Shown: positions 36,365 through 46,129 of the stretch, piece after piece
Layout: each line of letters begins with the position of its first letter
Position numbering within the stretch: the first letter of the stretch is position 1
From: Gloeocapsopsis dulcis
GTDB taxonomy: Bacteria > Cyanobacteriota > Cyanobacteriia > Cyanobacteriales > Chroococcidiopsidaceae
Length of the DNA stretch: 64,000 nt
Direction: 5' to 3'
Assembly: GCF_032163395.1 (NCBI RefSeq)
Contig: NZ_CP119968.1
Coordinates: 3,064,001 to 3,128,000 of the forward strand
The notes under the pieces: generated by a model
Databases searched by the model: none
Seen by the model: the letters and a program-made list of their open reading frames with translations, nothing else
Told to the model about the DNA's origin: nothing
Translations under genes and position numbers: made by a program

Positions 36365-37247
36365 TTTTGTTCTTAGCTAACTCCATCTGCTTTAGTTTCT
36401 CTTGCTGACGTTTGCGTTTTTCTTCAGTGAGATCCGCGAAACAGTGCGGACAAGAAACGCCTTCTTCATACTGCGTTGATGCTTTATCAGCTTCAGAAAT
36501 TGGATGTCCACAACTACGGCACATATCATACGTTCCGAGTTCTAAATCGTGAACTACCGCAACTCGTTCGTCAAAAACAAAACACTCACCTTCCCACAAA
36601 CTCTCTTCGGCTGGAACTTCCTCTAAATATTTCAAAATGCCGCCTTTGAGGTGATAAACTTCAGCGAAACCTTGAGCTAATAAAAAAGATGAAGCTTTTT
36701 CGCAGCGAATACCACCTGTACAAAACATAGCAACTTTTTTGTGCTTGCTCGGATTGAGGTTCTGCTCAACGTATTCAGGAAACTGGCGAAACGATCGCGT
36801 TTGCGGATTTTGGGCGCGTTGAAAACTGCCAATATTCACCTCGTAATCGTTGCGGGTATCAATCACAGTCACTTCAGGATCGCTAATTAAAGCATTCCAT
36901 TCTTGCGGAAATACATACGTTCCTACTTGTTCGTTGGGATCGACTTCTGGCACTCCCAATGTCACAATTTCTTTCTTGAGGCGTACCTTCATGCGCTCGA
37001 AAGGTGGAGAATCTGCGCTAGATTCTTTATGCTCTAAGTCGGCAAAACGAACATCAGCGCGGAGAAACGATAAAACTGCATCAATTCCATCGCGTGTAGC
37101 GGCAATTGTACCGTTAATTCCTTCGGCTGCCAGCAGAATTGTCCCCTTGACATTGTGCGCTAAGCAGTAAGACAACAAAGGTTCTTGTGTTTCTGCAGCG
37201 TCTGGTAAACTAACGAACTTATAGAATGTTGCAACAATTTGGGTCAT
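36312..37247 (-). CDS. trhO: tRNA uridine(34) hydroxylase TrhO (rhodanese-like)
   Basis: The 311-residue protein has the N-terminal acylphosphatase-like segment ([14 protein letters not shown]), a rhodanese domain with the catalytic loop CTGGIRCEK, and two C-terminal zinc-like CxxC pairs (CRSCGHP and CPHC). TrhO makes the 5-hydroxyuridine intermediate at the wobble position of tRNAs. The C-terminal tail ends in [12 protein letters not shown]-like polar sequence. Its end overlaps the O-methyltransferase gene by 53 bp. The 5' end is 105 bp upstream of the tRNA-Ala gene (divergent). Confidence 0.93.
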   Translation of the reverse strand: MTQIVATFYKFVSLPDAAETQEPLLSYCLAHNVKGTILLAAEGINGTIAATRDGIDAVLSFLRADVRFADLEHKESSADSPPFERMKVRLKKEIVTLGVPEVDPNEQVGTYVFPQEWNALISDPEVTVIDTRNDYEVNIGSFQRAQNPQTRSFRQFPEYVEQNLNPSKHKKVAMFCTGGIRCEKASSFLLAQGFAEVYHLKGGILKYLEEVPAEESLWEGECFVFDERVAVVHDLELGTYDMCRSCGHPISEADKASTQYEEGVSCPHCFADLTEEKRKRQQEKLKQMELAKNKTKGVSKPKSIHHQSELS

Positions 37248-37352
37248 TGTACTGACAATTGTTGAAATTTGATCAACAAGGTACTTGATTTAATCTGAAT
37301 CTATAGGTTAGAATAGCAAAGGCAAATCAATCAAGCCACTTCTCAAGTTTTC

Positions 37353-37425
37353 GGGGGTATAGCTCAGTTGGTAGAGCGCCTGCTTTGCAAGCAGGATGTC
37401 AGCGGTTCGAGTCCGCTTACCTCCA
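37353..37425 (+). tRNA. trnA-UGC: tRNA-Ala (UGC)
   Basis: The 73-nt cloverleaf is GGGGGTATAGCTC at the start with the TACCTCCA acceptor end, stem paired with one G-T. The D arm contains AGTTGGTAGA, the anticodon loop has TTTGCAA with anticodon TGC, and the T arm is GGTTCGAGTCC. CCA is not encoded. No other tRNA genes are visible in this window. Confidence 0.97.
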
Positions 37426-37567
37426 TTCAATAAGATAACGACTATATCATAGTTACCTATCACACCGATTCTGACTTCATTCAAAGCAAATCACGTGAGC
37501 GATATTTCCGAGTAAAGTTAATACTTGGGGAGAATTCTCTATCAATTTCTAACCTATAACTTATTCG

Positions 37568-38161
37568 CTACGGATTTAAAATAAGAAACAAATCTAGAAC
37601 AAAACCAGGTAAAGTGTCCTCACCAGAAAGTTGAGGAGGATGATCAAAAGTGAAATTCAAAACTTCTACTTCTTGTCCTGGTCGATAAATTTCTACTAGA
37701 GGTGTTTGCGGATCAATTAACCAACCTAAACTCGCACCGTTGGCTTGATATTCTTGCATTTTAGTACGTATATCTAAAACATCACTTTCTGAACACAGTT
37801 CAATCACAAAATCAGGACAAATAGGTGGAAAACGTCGTTTTTCATCTTTCGTTAATGCTTCCCAACGTTCTAACTTCACCCAAGCAGCATCAGGACAGCG
37901 ATAAGCACCACTTGGTAATTTAAACTCAGTAGAAGAGTCAAAAACTTTCCCTAATTTAGTTTTACGGTTCCATAAGTTTAAATCTGTTATTAAATCAGAA
38001 TTTCTAATTCCGCTTTCTCCACCTGTTGGCGGCATAATAATTAATTCCCCAGTCTGGGTAAGTTCTAGTTGCCAAGGTTCATTAGCAATGCAGAGTTGAT
38101 AGAACTGCTCATCAGTTAAACCTACAGATGGAGGTACGTTTAAGGTGAGGGCTTCCATCAT
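37568..38161 (-). CDS. Uma2-family endonuclease-like protein (DUF820)
   Basis: The 197-residue protein has the PD-(D/E)XK restriction-like pattern: GGESGIRNSDLI near residue 55, PDAAWVKLERW at about 95 and PDFVIELCSESD at about 121, with the final VDIYRPG-type turn (VEIYRPGQEVEVL). Uma2 genes are multi-copy in cyanobacteria and of unclear role, possibly derived from transposon-linked nucleases. Start ATG 38161 overlaps the stop of an upstream small ORF, suggesting coupling. Confidence 0.88.
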   Translation of the reverse strand: MMEALTLNVPPSVGLTDEQFYQLCIANEPWQLELTQTGELIIMPPTGGESGIRNSDLITDLNLWNRKTKLGKVFDSSTEFKLPSGAYRCPDAAWVKLERWEALTKDEKRRFPPICPDFVIELCSESDVLDIRTKMQEYQANGASLGWLIDPQTPLVEIYRPGQEVEVLNFTFDHPPQLSGEDTLPGFVLDLFLILNP

Positions 38162-38304
38162 AATTTTTTACGCAAAAGGTTGATTCTATTATCGTGGATG
38201 ATATTTTCATTTCGTGCTTTAGGTAGTGTAGACAAAGCTTTACAATTTTGCTCGTTTTCTTGCCCTAGTTCATTCCAGTCTAGGTTGGTGATAATTTTTG
38301 TCAT
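38158..38304 (-). CDS. Small hypothetical upstream of Uma2 (coupled)
   Basis: The 48-residue ORF MTKIITNLDWNELGQENEQ ends in TGA at 38158-38160, overlapping ATG 38161 of the Uma2 gene, as expected for translational coupling. The open frame extends to 38394, but those codons come from a common intergenic repeat (ATCCTTTGTGGTTCGTC type) and are probably not coding. No family is recognised. It may be an antitoxin-like small protein, or a chance ORF. Confidence 0.3.
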   Translation of the reverse strand: MTKIITNLDWNELGQENEQNCKALSTLPKARNENIIHDNRINLLRKKL

Positions 38305-38573
38305 CGTTTGATTAGTAGTTGGTGTTATTAAAGCTTGAGATAGATTTTTTTGACGAACCACAAAGGATACTAAGGACACAAAGAGAAGCATCAAGAGAGG
38401 TTGTTGAAGATTAATATATTAATAATTATTGGCAATAAGGATGTTATAATTCAGCATGAATGAGCTAGAAAAACTTGGATAAACACTGACACGGTTTTGT
38501 TTAGGTAGTTTATGGTGATTCGCAACTATACTAAAAACAAGCTGACCTCATACAATGACTTGGTTTGAGCTTG

Positions 38574-39206
38574 ATGTTTACAGTTGTGACAGCAGAAAGA
38601 ATTCAATTATCCCCTGGTGCAGTTCTGCGGGTTCCTGGAAATTGGCAGGACTATCAAAAGTTATGTCAGCAATTAGGCGATCGCACTTCACCGCGCATCA
38701 AATATCGACCAGGGGAAATTTTGCTCATGTCACCGCTGCCACAACATGGACGCGAAGCGCATATTATTGCAATGGTAGTGATCGCTTTACTAGATTACCT
38801 GCAACTAGATTACGAAGCATTTACCCCAATAACAATAGAATTACCAGAAGAACGGGGTATTGAACCGGATTACTGCTTTTATATTCAAAATTGGGTAGCA
38901 GTTGCAGGTAAGAATCGGATTAACTGGGGTGTAGATCCCTCACCGGATTTAGTTATAGAAATAGATGTCACTAGCTACACTGATATAAATGATTATCTAC
39001 CCTATCAAGTTCCAGAAGTCTGGTTGTTTAGAAAAAATCAATTGTTAGTATTCTTTCTAGAAGCTCAGGATTATAAACTGCAAACTAGTAGCCGGATTTT
39101 TCCTGATATTGATGTATCAAAAATAGTTGCTGAAACTTTGAAAATAGCAGGCGATCGCAATACAAGTACAGCTATTCGAGAATTGCGACAGAAATTAGCG
39201 AACTAG
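38574..39206 (+). CDS. Uma2-family endonuclease-like protein (DUF820), second copy
   Basis: The 210-residue product shows the same restriction-endonuclease-like fold as 37568-38161 but is only distantly related to it. PLPQHGREAHIIAM near residue 60, GIEPDYCFYIQN and PDLVIEIDVTS give the catalytic PD...ExK-like arrangement. ATG 38574 (MFTVVTAERIQL) is preferred over the in-frame TTG at 38565. The two Uma2 genes diverge, separated by about 400 bp. Confidence 0.85.
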   Translation: MFTVVTAERIQLSPGAVLRVPGNWQDYQKLCQQLGDRTSPRIKYRPGEILLMSPLPQHGREAHIIAMVVIALLDYLQLDYEAFTPITIELPEERGIEPDYCFYIQNWVAVAGKNRINWGVDPSPDLVIEIDVTSYTDINDYLPYQVPEVWLFRKNQLLVFFLEAQDYKLQTSSRIFPDIDVSKIVAETLKIAGDRNTSTAIRELRQKLAN

Positions 39207-39224
39207 AATGTCATTGAAGTATCA

Positions 39225-39437
39225 TTAGATACTATCTTCACAAATTGTCAGTTCTTTTGGCTGACAGCGTTGAATAACAATAATGATTCCTTTTGCTCCC
39301 TCGCCATCAAGATCTTTCACATATCCTGGGTAAGCTGCTCTAGCTTCGTCAATCGTTTCAAATGGTCCAAAATAATAAACACAGCGTGGTGACATTGTCG
39401 TTATCTCCGCCCACCAATTTATAGCAGCTTCTTCCAT
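39225..39437 (-). CDS. DUF1816-family protein
   Basis: The 70-residue protein carries the DUF1816 pattern INWWAEITTMSPRCVYYFGPF, then EARAAYPGYVKDLDGEGAKGI. The family occurs only in cyanobacteria and is linked in a general way with phycobilisome or light-acclimation proteins (CpcD-like fold suspected, not proven). ATG 39437. It converges on the second Uma2 gene, with 18 bp between the stops. Confidence 0.82.
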   Translation of the reverse strand: MEEAAINWWAEITTMSPRCVYYFGPFETIDEARAAYPGYVKDLDGEGAKGIIIVIQRCQPKELTICEDSI

Positions 39438-39612
39438 TTTTAATCAATAACTTCCGAGTAAAAGTGAGATTGAGCCAACGAACAATCTGTAACAATACTT
39501 AATCTACTACGGTTAGTAGCCGCTACTTACTGCCAAAAGACGGAAATAGGGTAAGTAAAGCGTATTTACTTGAGAAATCAGTACTAAATTGACCAATAAA
39601 GGCAGAAATTGT

Positions 39613-40701
39613 TTAATTGTGCTTAGGTGGACGGGGAAGTTTAGAACTGATTGGTCCAAGAATTTGATTAAGCCGTCGTAATTGTTCAGCAGTTCCCATA
39701 CAAATAAGTAAATCTCCTGCCATCAGACGCGTATCCGCTGTCGGACCACCAATTAATGTTCCATCACTGCGACGAATGGCGAGAACTAATGCACCAGTTT
39801 GCGATCGCAATCGGGCTGCGCCTAAACTTTGACCAATACAAGGACAAGTATCAGCGTCGAGTCGCACTTCTTCCATGTATAGTTCACGACCTGCTCCCGT
39901 GAGGATGCCATCAACAAAATCCATAACTTGTGGTCTGAGTGCTGCGGCTGCCATGCGTCTACCACCTGTAATATAAGGAGATACAACCGCATCTGCTCCA
40001 GCGCGTTGGAGTTTTTGTAAAGCTTCTTGAGTGCTAGCTCGTGCGATCGCCCGAATTTGAGGATTCAGTGTTTTTGCGGAAAGGACAGTATAAAGATTTT
40101 CTGCATCTGAAGGAAGTGCCGCCACTAAACAAGTCGCGCGTTCAATACCTACTTTTAATAAAACCTCATCGAGCGTAGCGTCACCTTCCACTACGGTATA
40201 ACCCAATTTCTGCGCCGCTTGCACAGATTCGGAATTGGAGTCAACCGTCACAAAAGGAATCGCCTCAGTTGCAAACTCCAAAGCAATCTGCCGACCAGTA
40301 CGTCCAAATCCACAGATAATATAGTGATCCGATAAAGAGTCAATCAATTGTCGCTGTTGCCGAAGTTGAAAACCAATTTGGAAGTAGCCCTGAACCAAAG
40401 CATCAGTAAATCGATTAACGATATAACCGATACTCACTACTCCCATAATAATCAGCGTTACAGTAAACAAGCGACCGCGATCGCCCAACGGACGAGTTTC
40501 GCCGTAGCCAACTGTAGCTAAAGTAATCACGGTCATATAAGCTGCGTCTATCCACGACCAGCCTTCAATCAACCAATACCAGAGAGTACCAACGAGGATA
40601 ACTCCCCCCAGGGTGAGGGTTGATAAAATTAAGTCTCTGCGAATACGGCGATATTTCTGTTCAATCTCTACTTGAGAGTTAGAAAAATTGCGAATGCTCA
40701 C
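39613..40701 (-). CDS. Two-helix potassium channel with RCK domain
   Basis: The 362-residue protein has two membrane helices (about 24-44 and 75-97) flanking the selectivity filter TVGYG at residues 63-67, followed by an RCK/TrkA-N domain with the Rossmann motif GFGRTGRQ and a C-terminal TrkA-C-like domain. This is an MthK-type K+ channel that opens on ligand binding at the RCK ring; the ligand is not certain. Its neighbour across the divergent 172-bp gap is another RCK protein. Confidence 0.9.
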   Translation of the reverse strand: MSIRNFSNSQVEIEQKYRRIRRDLILSTLTLGGVILVGTLWYWLIEGWSWIDAAYMTVITLATVGYGETRPLGDRGRLFTVTLIIMGVVSIGYIVNRFTDALVQGYFQIGFQLRQQRQLIDSLSDHYIICGFGRTGRQIALEFATEAIPFVTVDSNSESVQAAQKLGYTVVEGDATLDEVLLKVGIERATCLVAALPSDAENLYTVLSAKTLNPQIRAIARASTQEALQKLQRAGADAVVSPYITGGRRMAAAALRPQVMDFVDGILTGAGRELYMEEVRLDADTCPCIGQSLGAARLRSQTGALVLAIRRSDGTLIGGPTADTRLMAGDLLICMGTAEQLRRLNQILGPISSKLPRPPKHN

Positions 40702-40873
40702 ACCCGTAGAGCCTTAGTATAGGGATTTTGATCAGGACACACTTGTTAGAATACGATATTTATTACTCACCCTACAGCCGCAAAGCATGTTACTGCACGC
40801 ATTGGTTAATATTACAACAGAGTTAAATAGACAGTAATAAAGTAAAACTGAAAGCAATTATTAAACAAAAGCA

Positions 40874-41548
40874 ATGTACGTACTTATTGGCGGCGCAGGA
40901 CTTGTGGGGCTAAGTTTGGCACAAAGACTGATCGAACTAGGGCATACCGTCGCGATAATTGATATTGATCCTACAGCTTGTCGTTATGCCCGCGAACAAG
41001 TAGGAGCCATGGCGTTTGAAGGTAGCGCGGTAAGTACCGAAGTTTTATTAGAAGCCGGAATTCGCAAAGCCGACTCGGTAGCAGCTGTTTTAAGACACGA
41101 TGCGTTGAATTTAGCGCTGGTGACGCTTGCTAAACACTACGGAGTTCCCCACATTTTGACACGGATGCGCCATCGTGATTTTACCGAACCACTGCGCCTT
41201 GTTGGAGCACATCACATTGTTAGCACCGTCGATCTTGCGGTTTCCACAATGGTAAATGCAATTGAATATCCGCAAGTCGAATCAATGATGCATTTTGAGC
41301 AAGGACAAATCGAAGTCTTAAAGCTTTCCATACCAGAACACTGTAATGTTTCAGGCAGAAGTGTTGCAGAAGTCGCGCAAGATCCGCGCTTTCCGAGTGG
41401 ATCGTTAATTATTGGCTATCAAGCGCATCCTCACGAAGACTTAAAGATTCCCAACGGCAGTACTATCCTCGAACCTGATTCCACCGTACTAATTGTGACC
41501 AAACCAGGAACATTACATCAAGTAATTGATTTCGTAGAAGGCTGCTAG
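40874..41548 (+). CDS. TrkA-like potassium uptake regulatory protein
   Basis: This 224-residue cytosolic protein is a stand-alone RCK/TrkA: Rossmann GGAGLVG at residues 6-12, the acidic end of strand 2 in IIDIDPTACRY, and a C-terminal TrkA-C part (NCNVSGRSVAEV-like region). It gates a Trk/Ktr transporter elsewhere or the divergent channel. Its TAG stop overlaps the start region of the DUF3124 gene, so the two are likely coupled. ATG 40874. Confidence 0.88.
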   Translation: MYVLIGGAGLVGLSLAQRLIELGHTVAIIDIDPTACRYAREQVGAMAFEGSAVSTEVLLEAGIRKADSVAAVLRHDALNLALVTLAKHYGVPHILTRMRHRDFTEPLRLVGAHHIVSTVDLAVSTMVNAIEYPQVESMMHFEQGQIEVLKLSIPEHCNVSGRSVAEVAQDPRFPSGSLIIGYQAHPHEDLKIPNGSTILEPDSTVLIVTKPGTLHQVIDFVEGC

Positions 41549-41550
41549 TG

Positions 41551-42108
41551 ATGTCTGAGGAAATATCCCGTGTTTTGGCAATTGTTACAATGATTGTCCT
41601 GAGTGCTTGTACCTCACCCACAACGACACCACACCAAGGCGATCGCAACCCAGTCAATCAGCCCCAACAATTCACTTTAGATGAAAATTCCAAAATAGCG
41701 ACTGGTCAAACACTTTATGTCCCTGTTTATTCGTACATCTATCATGACGATGGAAGACGGATTTTCAATTTAGCGACTACTCTGAGTATTCGTAACACTG
41801 ATTTAGCTAACCCAATTATCATTACCTGCGTGCGTTACTATAATTCGAGTGGTCAGTTGGTGAGGCAGTATTTAGAGCGTCCTATTCAAGTTGCAGCCCT
41901 AGCTTCTACAGAGTTTTTTATCAATACAACTGACAATAGTGGAGGTTTAGGAGCGAACTTTATTGTCGATTGGGTAGCTCAAACAAACGTTTCTGAACCG
42001 ATAATCGAAGCGGTGATGATCGGGACTGGCTTTCAGCAAGGCATTTCTTTTATTAGTCCTGGCAAAGTAATTCAAAGTCAAACAAATTATACTTGCTCGT
42101 CGTCTTAA
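41551..42108 (+). CDS. DUF3124 lipoprotein
   Basis: MSEEISRVLAIVTMIVLSAC gives a lipobox with the lipid-modified cysteine C20, so the product is probably anchored in the outer face of the membrane. The mature part carries the DUF3124 core (LYVPVYSYIYHDDGRRIFNL, then LSIRNTD). A GTG at 41548 is also possible. The gene starts right after the TrkA-like gene, with the stop and start sharing bases, so a joint operon is likely. The role is unknown; the pairing with RCK proteins is the only hint. Confidence 0.85.
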   Translation: MSEEISRVLAIVTMIVLSACTSPTTTPHQGDRNPVNQPQQFTLDENSKIATGQTLYVPVYSYIYHDDGRRIFNLATTLSIRNTDLANPIIITCVRYYNSSGQLVRQYLERPIQVAALASTEFFINTTDNSGGLGANFIVDWVAQTNVSEPIIEAVMIGTGFQQGISFISPGKVIQSQTNYTCSSS

Positions 42109-43710
42109 TCAATCATCTTCGAGTCGCAGCAGTTGTTCATCAATTTTTTTGATTCGTTCTCGCACTACTTCCTCAGAGAGAATTCGCTTGCGCAGTGCTT
42201 CATTCAACGTTCCCTTTTCCGCTAACAGCAAGCGGCGTCGAATTGGATCGAGTTTAGTATGGTCGTCACCAGTAATTGCAAACTGATCGGGACGGCGGTT
42301 GTACAGGTTCCGCAAAGCTTTTTCTGCACCAGCGACTCGCACTTGATACGCCGCGCGTAGTTCTTCATAAATCGCCTTTGGTAAAACTCCTCCTTTCAAT
42401 AAAGCTTCTAACTCGTCTTGTGCAGCTTTCGCAGTCATGAGTTGGGCTTGCAATTCTTCAATTTGTTGTAGCGAGGAAGACAAGTGCGTAATTTTTAATT
42501 GTTTGACGATCCAGGATAAGCTTGTTGCTTGAACTACCAACGATAACAGGACAGCGCCAAATACCAAAGCAATCAGTTGTTCGCGTCCAACCAAGGCGAT
42601 CGGTAAACTTAAAGGAAGCGCCATCGAAAGCGATCCCTTAATGTTGCCAAAAAACAATACGTGCTGCCAACGTAGCGGTACTGGACGATCAAACCATTTT
42701 ACAAGTGCCAATAGTGGATAAACCGTCAGTAGTCGTCCGACTTGGAACGCTAAAACGGCTAGGAGAACAGCTGGTAATGTTTGCCAAAAGATTGTCAAGT
42801 TTATTTCTACACCAATCAGCAGAAAAATAAACGTGTTGACCCCAAAACCAGCATATTCCCAGAAACTCAATAAAGTGATCCGGCTGGAAGCCGAAATACT
42901 GCGGGAAAGTCCAATATTTCCAAAAATTAATCCAGCAACGACTACCGCCACAGCCCCCGATACATTCAAAAATTGCCCAGCTTGAAACGTTCCCAAGGCA
43001 ACGGCAACTGTGAGTAACATACTGCTAAGAGGATCGTCTAAACGCTTAAATAAACCTACACTGAGGTAGCCCAAGGCTAAGCCAACAAGGACACCGCCCA
43101 CGGAGACAACGACTAATTCTTGAAGTCCCCCCAAAAAGGTGAAAGAACCAGTAAAATACGCATTCAAAACTAAGTTAAATGAAACAAGCGCTACCGCATC
43201 ATTGAATAGCGTTTCTCCTTCAACAATTGTGGAAAGTCGAGAAGGGACAGGGATTTCCTTAAAAACAGCCAAAACAGATACTGTATCAGTGTTTGCCAAA
43301 ATTACTCCCGCAAGTAAAGCTGGTATCCAAGCTAATCCCAGTCCAAATTTCAACAGAATTGCAATAATGCCCGCAGCAATCATCGCCCCTGGACCTGCCA
43401 AAAGCGCGATCGGTTTAAACGTGCTTCTCAGGCGGCTAATGTCTGTGCTGATTCCAGCCTCAAAGATGAGAATGGGCAGGAAAAGATTCAAGACTAAGGA
43501 AGGATCTAAACCAATGCGACGGGGCAAAATCTCAGTAAATGCGAGTCCAGCAAGAACTAAGCCAGTGACATAGGAAACACGAAATCGACGCGATAATAAA
43601 GCAACGCCCGTTGCAACTAACAATAGAATAATTAGCGCAATGACTAACTCACCAAAACTTCCTGGAGGCTGCAAAGTAGTATCCTGAACCGGTAGATAAT
43701 TGTTAGCCAA
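42109..43710 (-). CDS. Na+/H+ antiporter (CPA1 family)
   Basis: The 533-residue protein has about 12 membrane helices up to residue 400, with NTDTVSVLAVFKEI and FNDAVALVSFNLVL carrying the antiporter ND site, followed by a cytosolic helical tail of about 130 residues (EELQAQLMTAKAAQDELEAL...). The tail is probably regulatory. CPA1 members exchange Na+ (or K+) for H+. It converges on the DUF3124 gene, with the two stop codons adjacent. ATG 43710. Confidence 0.92.
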   Translation of the reverse strand: MANNYLPVQDTTLQPPGSFGELVIALIILLLVATGVALLSRRFRVSYVTGLVLAGLAFTEILPRRIGLDPSLVLNLFLPILIFEAGISTDISRLRSTFKPIALLAGPGAMIAAGIIAILLKFGLGLAWIPALLAGVILANTDTVSVLAVFKEIPVPSRLSTIVEGETLFNDAVALVSFNLVLNAYFTGSFTFLGGLQELVVVSVGGVLVGLALGYLSVGLFKRLDDPLSSMLLTVAVALGTFQAGQFLNVSGAVAVVVAGLIFGNIGLSRSISASSRITLLSFWEYAGFGVNTFIFLLIGVEINLTIFWQTLPAVLLAVLAFQVGRLLTVYPLLALVKWFDRPVPLRWQHVLFFGNIKGSLSMALPLSLPIALVGREQLIALVFGAVLLSLVVQATSLSWIVKQLKITHLSSSLQQIEELQAQLMTAKAAQDELEALLKGGVLPKAIYEELRAAYQVRVAGAEKALRNLYNRRPDQFAITGDDHTKLDPIRRRLLLAEKGTLNEALRKRILSEEVVRERIKKIDEQLLRLEDD

Positions 43711-43894
43711 GCATTACCATAAAGCTATTATCATCGATAAATAGTATCACGCGCACTTATACAATTTTTTGAACTCTGGTAATGCGTATTAAAAATTCTT
43801 GCCCTCGCCCCTTTACAATCTGAGTCAGATGCGACAAAAGATTTTTCAGAGTTTGATTAAGCTTACAGATAATTAAAAATTTGAGGAGTAACGA

Positions 43895-45178
43895 GTGAGT
43901 ATAGAAACTCTTATTCAAGACCCAGCCATACCAGCCGAAGCAGGAGCGGTATTATCTGATCCATACGATGCTGCTGGCTTCGATCAGTGCGTGATGACAA
44001 CTTACGGGCGGTTTCCTCTAGCTTTGGAACGAGGATCGGGCTGTCGTGTTTGGGATACTCAAGGTAAAGAGTATCTTGACTTTGTAGCGGGCATTGCGAC
44101 TTGTACTTTAGGACACGCACACCCTGCAATGGTGGAAACTGTCACCCAGCAAATTCAAAAGCTGCATCATGTTTCTAATTTGTACTACATCCCCGAACAA
44201 GCGCAACTTGCCAAGTGGCTAATTGAGCATTCTTGTGCAGACCGCGTCTTTTTCTGCAATTCTGGCGCAGAAGCTAACGAAGGTGCAATCAAATTAGCAC
44301 GGAAGTACGCACATCAGGTATTAAAGATCGATCAGCCGATTATTTTAACCGCACACGCGAGTTTTCACGGGCGGACGCTAGCAACGATTACCGCGACAGG
44401 ACAACCAAAATATCAAAAAGACTTTAGCCCGCTTGTTCCTGGTTTTCATTACGTACCCTACAACGATATTAAAGCAATAGAAACCGCCATTTCTGAACTT
44501 GATGAAGGCGATCGCGCAGTTGCAGCAATTCTCCTCGAACCATTGCAAGGTGAGGGTGGCGTGCGTCCTGGCGACAAAGCATACTTCCAGAAGATCCGCC
44601 AAATATGCGATGAAACAGGGATCTTATTAATCCTCGACGAAGTACAAGTTGGGATGGGACGCAGTGGTAAGTACTGGGGCTATGAAAACCTTGGTATTGA
44701 GCCGGATATCTTTACGAGTGCGAAAGGCTTAGGTGGTGGTATCCCAATTGGTGCAGTGATGTGCAAAGCTTTCTGCAACTTGTTCCAACCTGGAGATCAT
44801 GCAAGTACATTTGGTGGCAATCCATTTGCATGTGCTACTGCCCTCAGTGTCTGCGAAACACTAGAACGGGAAAATATCTTAGAAAATGTTCGGCAACGCG
44901 GCGAACAACTACGGCAAGGTTTACGCGCGATCGCTGTGAAATATCCCGAACACATCGCCGAGGTGCGCGGCTGGGGTTTGATTAATGGTATGGAATTAAA
45001 AGTCGATATTCCATTAACTTCTGCGGAGGTCGTCAAAGCGGCGATCGCTGAAGGTTTGTTACTGGTTCCAGCTGGACCAAAAGTCATCCGCTTTGTTCCA
45101 CCATTAATTGTCTTAGCACAAGAGATCGATACAGCATTGCAAGTTTTGGAAAAAGCAATGGCAGCTGTGGTTGGTTAG
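43895..45178 (+). CDS. argD: Acetylornithine aminotransferase
   Basis: The 427-residue PLP enzyme has the class III pattern: CNSGAEANEGAIKLARKY, LILDEVQVGMGRSGKYW and the lysine in TSAKGLGGGIPIG. Substrate specificity for N-acetylornithine is by similarity. It starts at GTG 43895, preceded by GAGGAG. It is probably expressed alone and ends in a bidirectional terminator. Confidence 0.95.
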   Translation: MSIETLIQDPAIPAEAGAVLSDPYDAAGFDQCVMTTYGRFPLALERGSGCRVWDTQGKEYLDFVAGIATCTLGHAHPAMVETVTQQIQKLHHVSNLYYIPEQAQLAKWLIEHSCADRVFFCNSGAEANEGAIKLARKYAHQVLKIDQPIILTAHASFHGRTLATITATGQPKYQKDFSPLVPGFHYVPYNDIKAIETAISELDEGDRAVAAILLEPLQGEGGVRPGDKAYFQKIRQICDETGILLILDEVQVGMGRSGKYWGYENLGIEPDIFTSAKGLGGGIPIGAVMCKAFCNLFQPGDHASTFGGNPFACATALSVCETLERENILENVRQRGEQLRQGLRAIAVKYPEHIAEVRGWGLINGMELKVDIPLTSAEVVKAAIAEGLLLVPAGPKVIRFVPPLIVLAQEIDTALQVLEKAMAAVVG

Positions 45179-45216
45179 GGAAAATAGGTAATGGGTAATT
45201 GGTAAGTATTTTCTAC

Positions 45217-45260
45217 AAATGCACGGAGAGTTCCCAATCAGTCTTCGTGCATTTTCTCGT
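45217..45260. terminator. Bidirectional terminator between argD and ruvC
   Basis: AAATGCACGGAGA pairs with TCTTCGTGCATTT (13 bp, one G-T) around a 12-base loop, with a T-rich end on the plus strand. It lies between convergent argD and ruvC. Confidence 0.8.
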
Positions 45261-45335
45261 TATTGCCTTACTTTAGTTTTTCGCGCCGACTAGTGTAACT
45301 TGTCCTTTAGGTGCTGTAGGTAATAATATCTAAAC

Positions 45336-45869
45336 TTACAACTGATACCACGCTGTTAGTGCGACAGCAAGCGCATCTGCAGCATCATCAGGACGCGGAA
45401 TATAATCTAAGTCTAATTCTTGAGCAACAGCTTGTTGGACTTCGTACTTCTTGGCATTACCCCAACCAGTGAGTGCTTGTTTAATTTGGGCTGGCGTAAA
45501 CTCGACAAAAGGGATATCATGCTGTGCCAACACCAGCATAATCACACCACGAGCTTGAGCTACACTAATCGTGCTTGCCATGCGGTAGAAAAATAGCTTC
45601 TCAATCGCAACTAGGTCAGGTTGCGACTGTTCCAGCAAGGTATTTAAGTCTTCGTAAATCGTACACAGCCGTTTTCCCATCTCGATATCGGCAGAAGTCT
45701 GAATCACACCAAAATCAAGTAAAGTTAATTCCTGTTTGACGATCGCTGCTGAGTTGGTAGCTGTGGGTGCGATCGCCCTAGGAGAATTGAAATCTTGCTG
45801 TATTGCACTAATTGTACCGAATCCCAAAATAGCTAGACCAGGATCTATTCCTAAAATTCGCTTTTCCAT
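45336..45869 (-). CDS. ruvC: Crossover junction endonuclease RuvC
   Basis: The 177-residue RNase H-fold nuclease shows the acidic catalytic residues in [24 protein letters not shown] and [13 protein letters not shown]. RuvC resolves Holliday junctions. Between the first strand and the second there is an insertion of about 25 residues ([20 protein letters not shown]), which makes it slightly longer than typical RuvC. ATG at 45869. It converges on argD. Confidence 0.95.
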   Translation of the reverse strand: MEKRILGIDPGLAILGFGTISAIQQDFNSPRAIAPTATNSAAIVKQELTLLDFGVIQTSADIEMGKRLCTIYEDLNTLLEQSQPDLVAIEKLFFYRMASTISVAQARGVIMLVLAQHDIPFVEFTPAQIKQALTGWGNAKKYEVQQAVAQELDLDYIPRPDDAADALAVALTAWYQL

Positions 45870-46129
45870 ATTGATTTCCTGATCGTTAGGCGATCGCTAA
45901 CACCTAGTACCCAACTTGTGTAAAAGTAGATGCAACTTTAATGACAAAGTACTAGTCAAATACGGTGAATTCCATCGATATTACATGAAAATACATAAAA
46001 TTATGAGTTCTCAAATCTTAATTAGAGATATAAATTCCCTTAGTCAAGCTATTTGACAAAGTCAGATCAGCTACTAAAGTAACAAGGGTTTGGTTTACAT
46101 CTTGGTATCTCCCTGCTGAAGAGTTGCAT

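Noticed and set aside
38305-38394. N-terminal extension of the small ORF before Uma2
   Set aside because: These codons coincide with an intergenic repeat also seen near 54841-54895, so they are not likely protein-coding.
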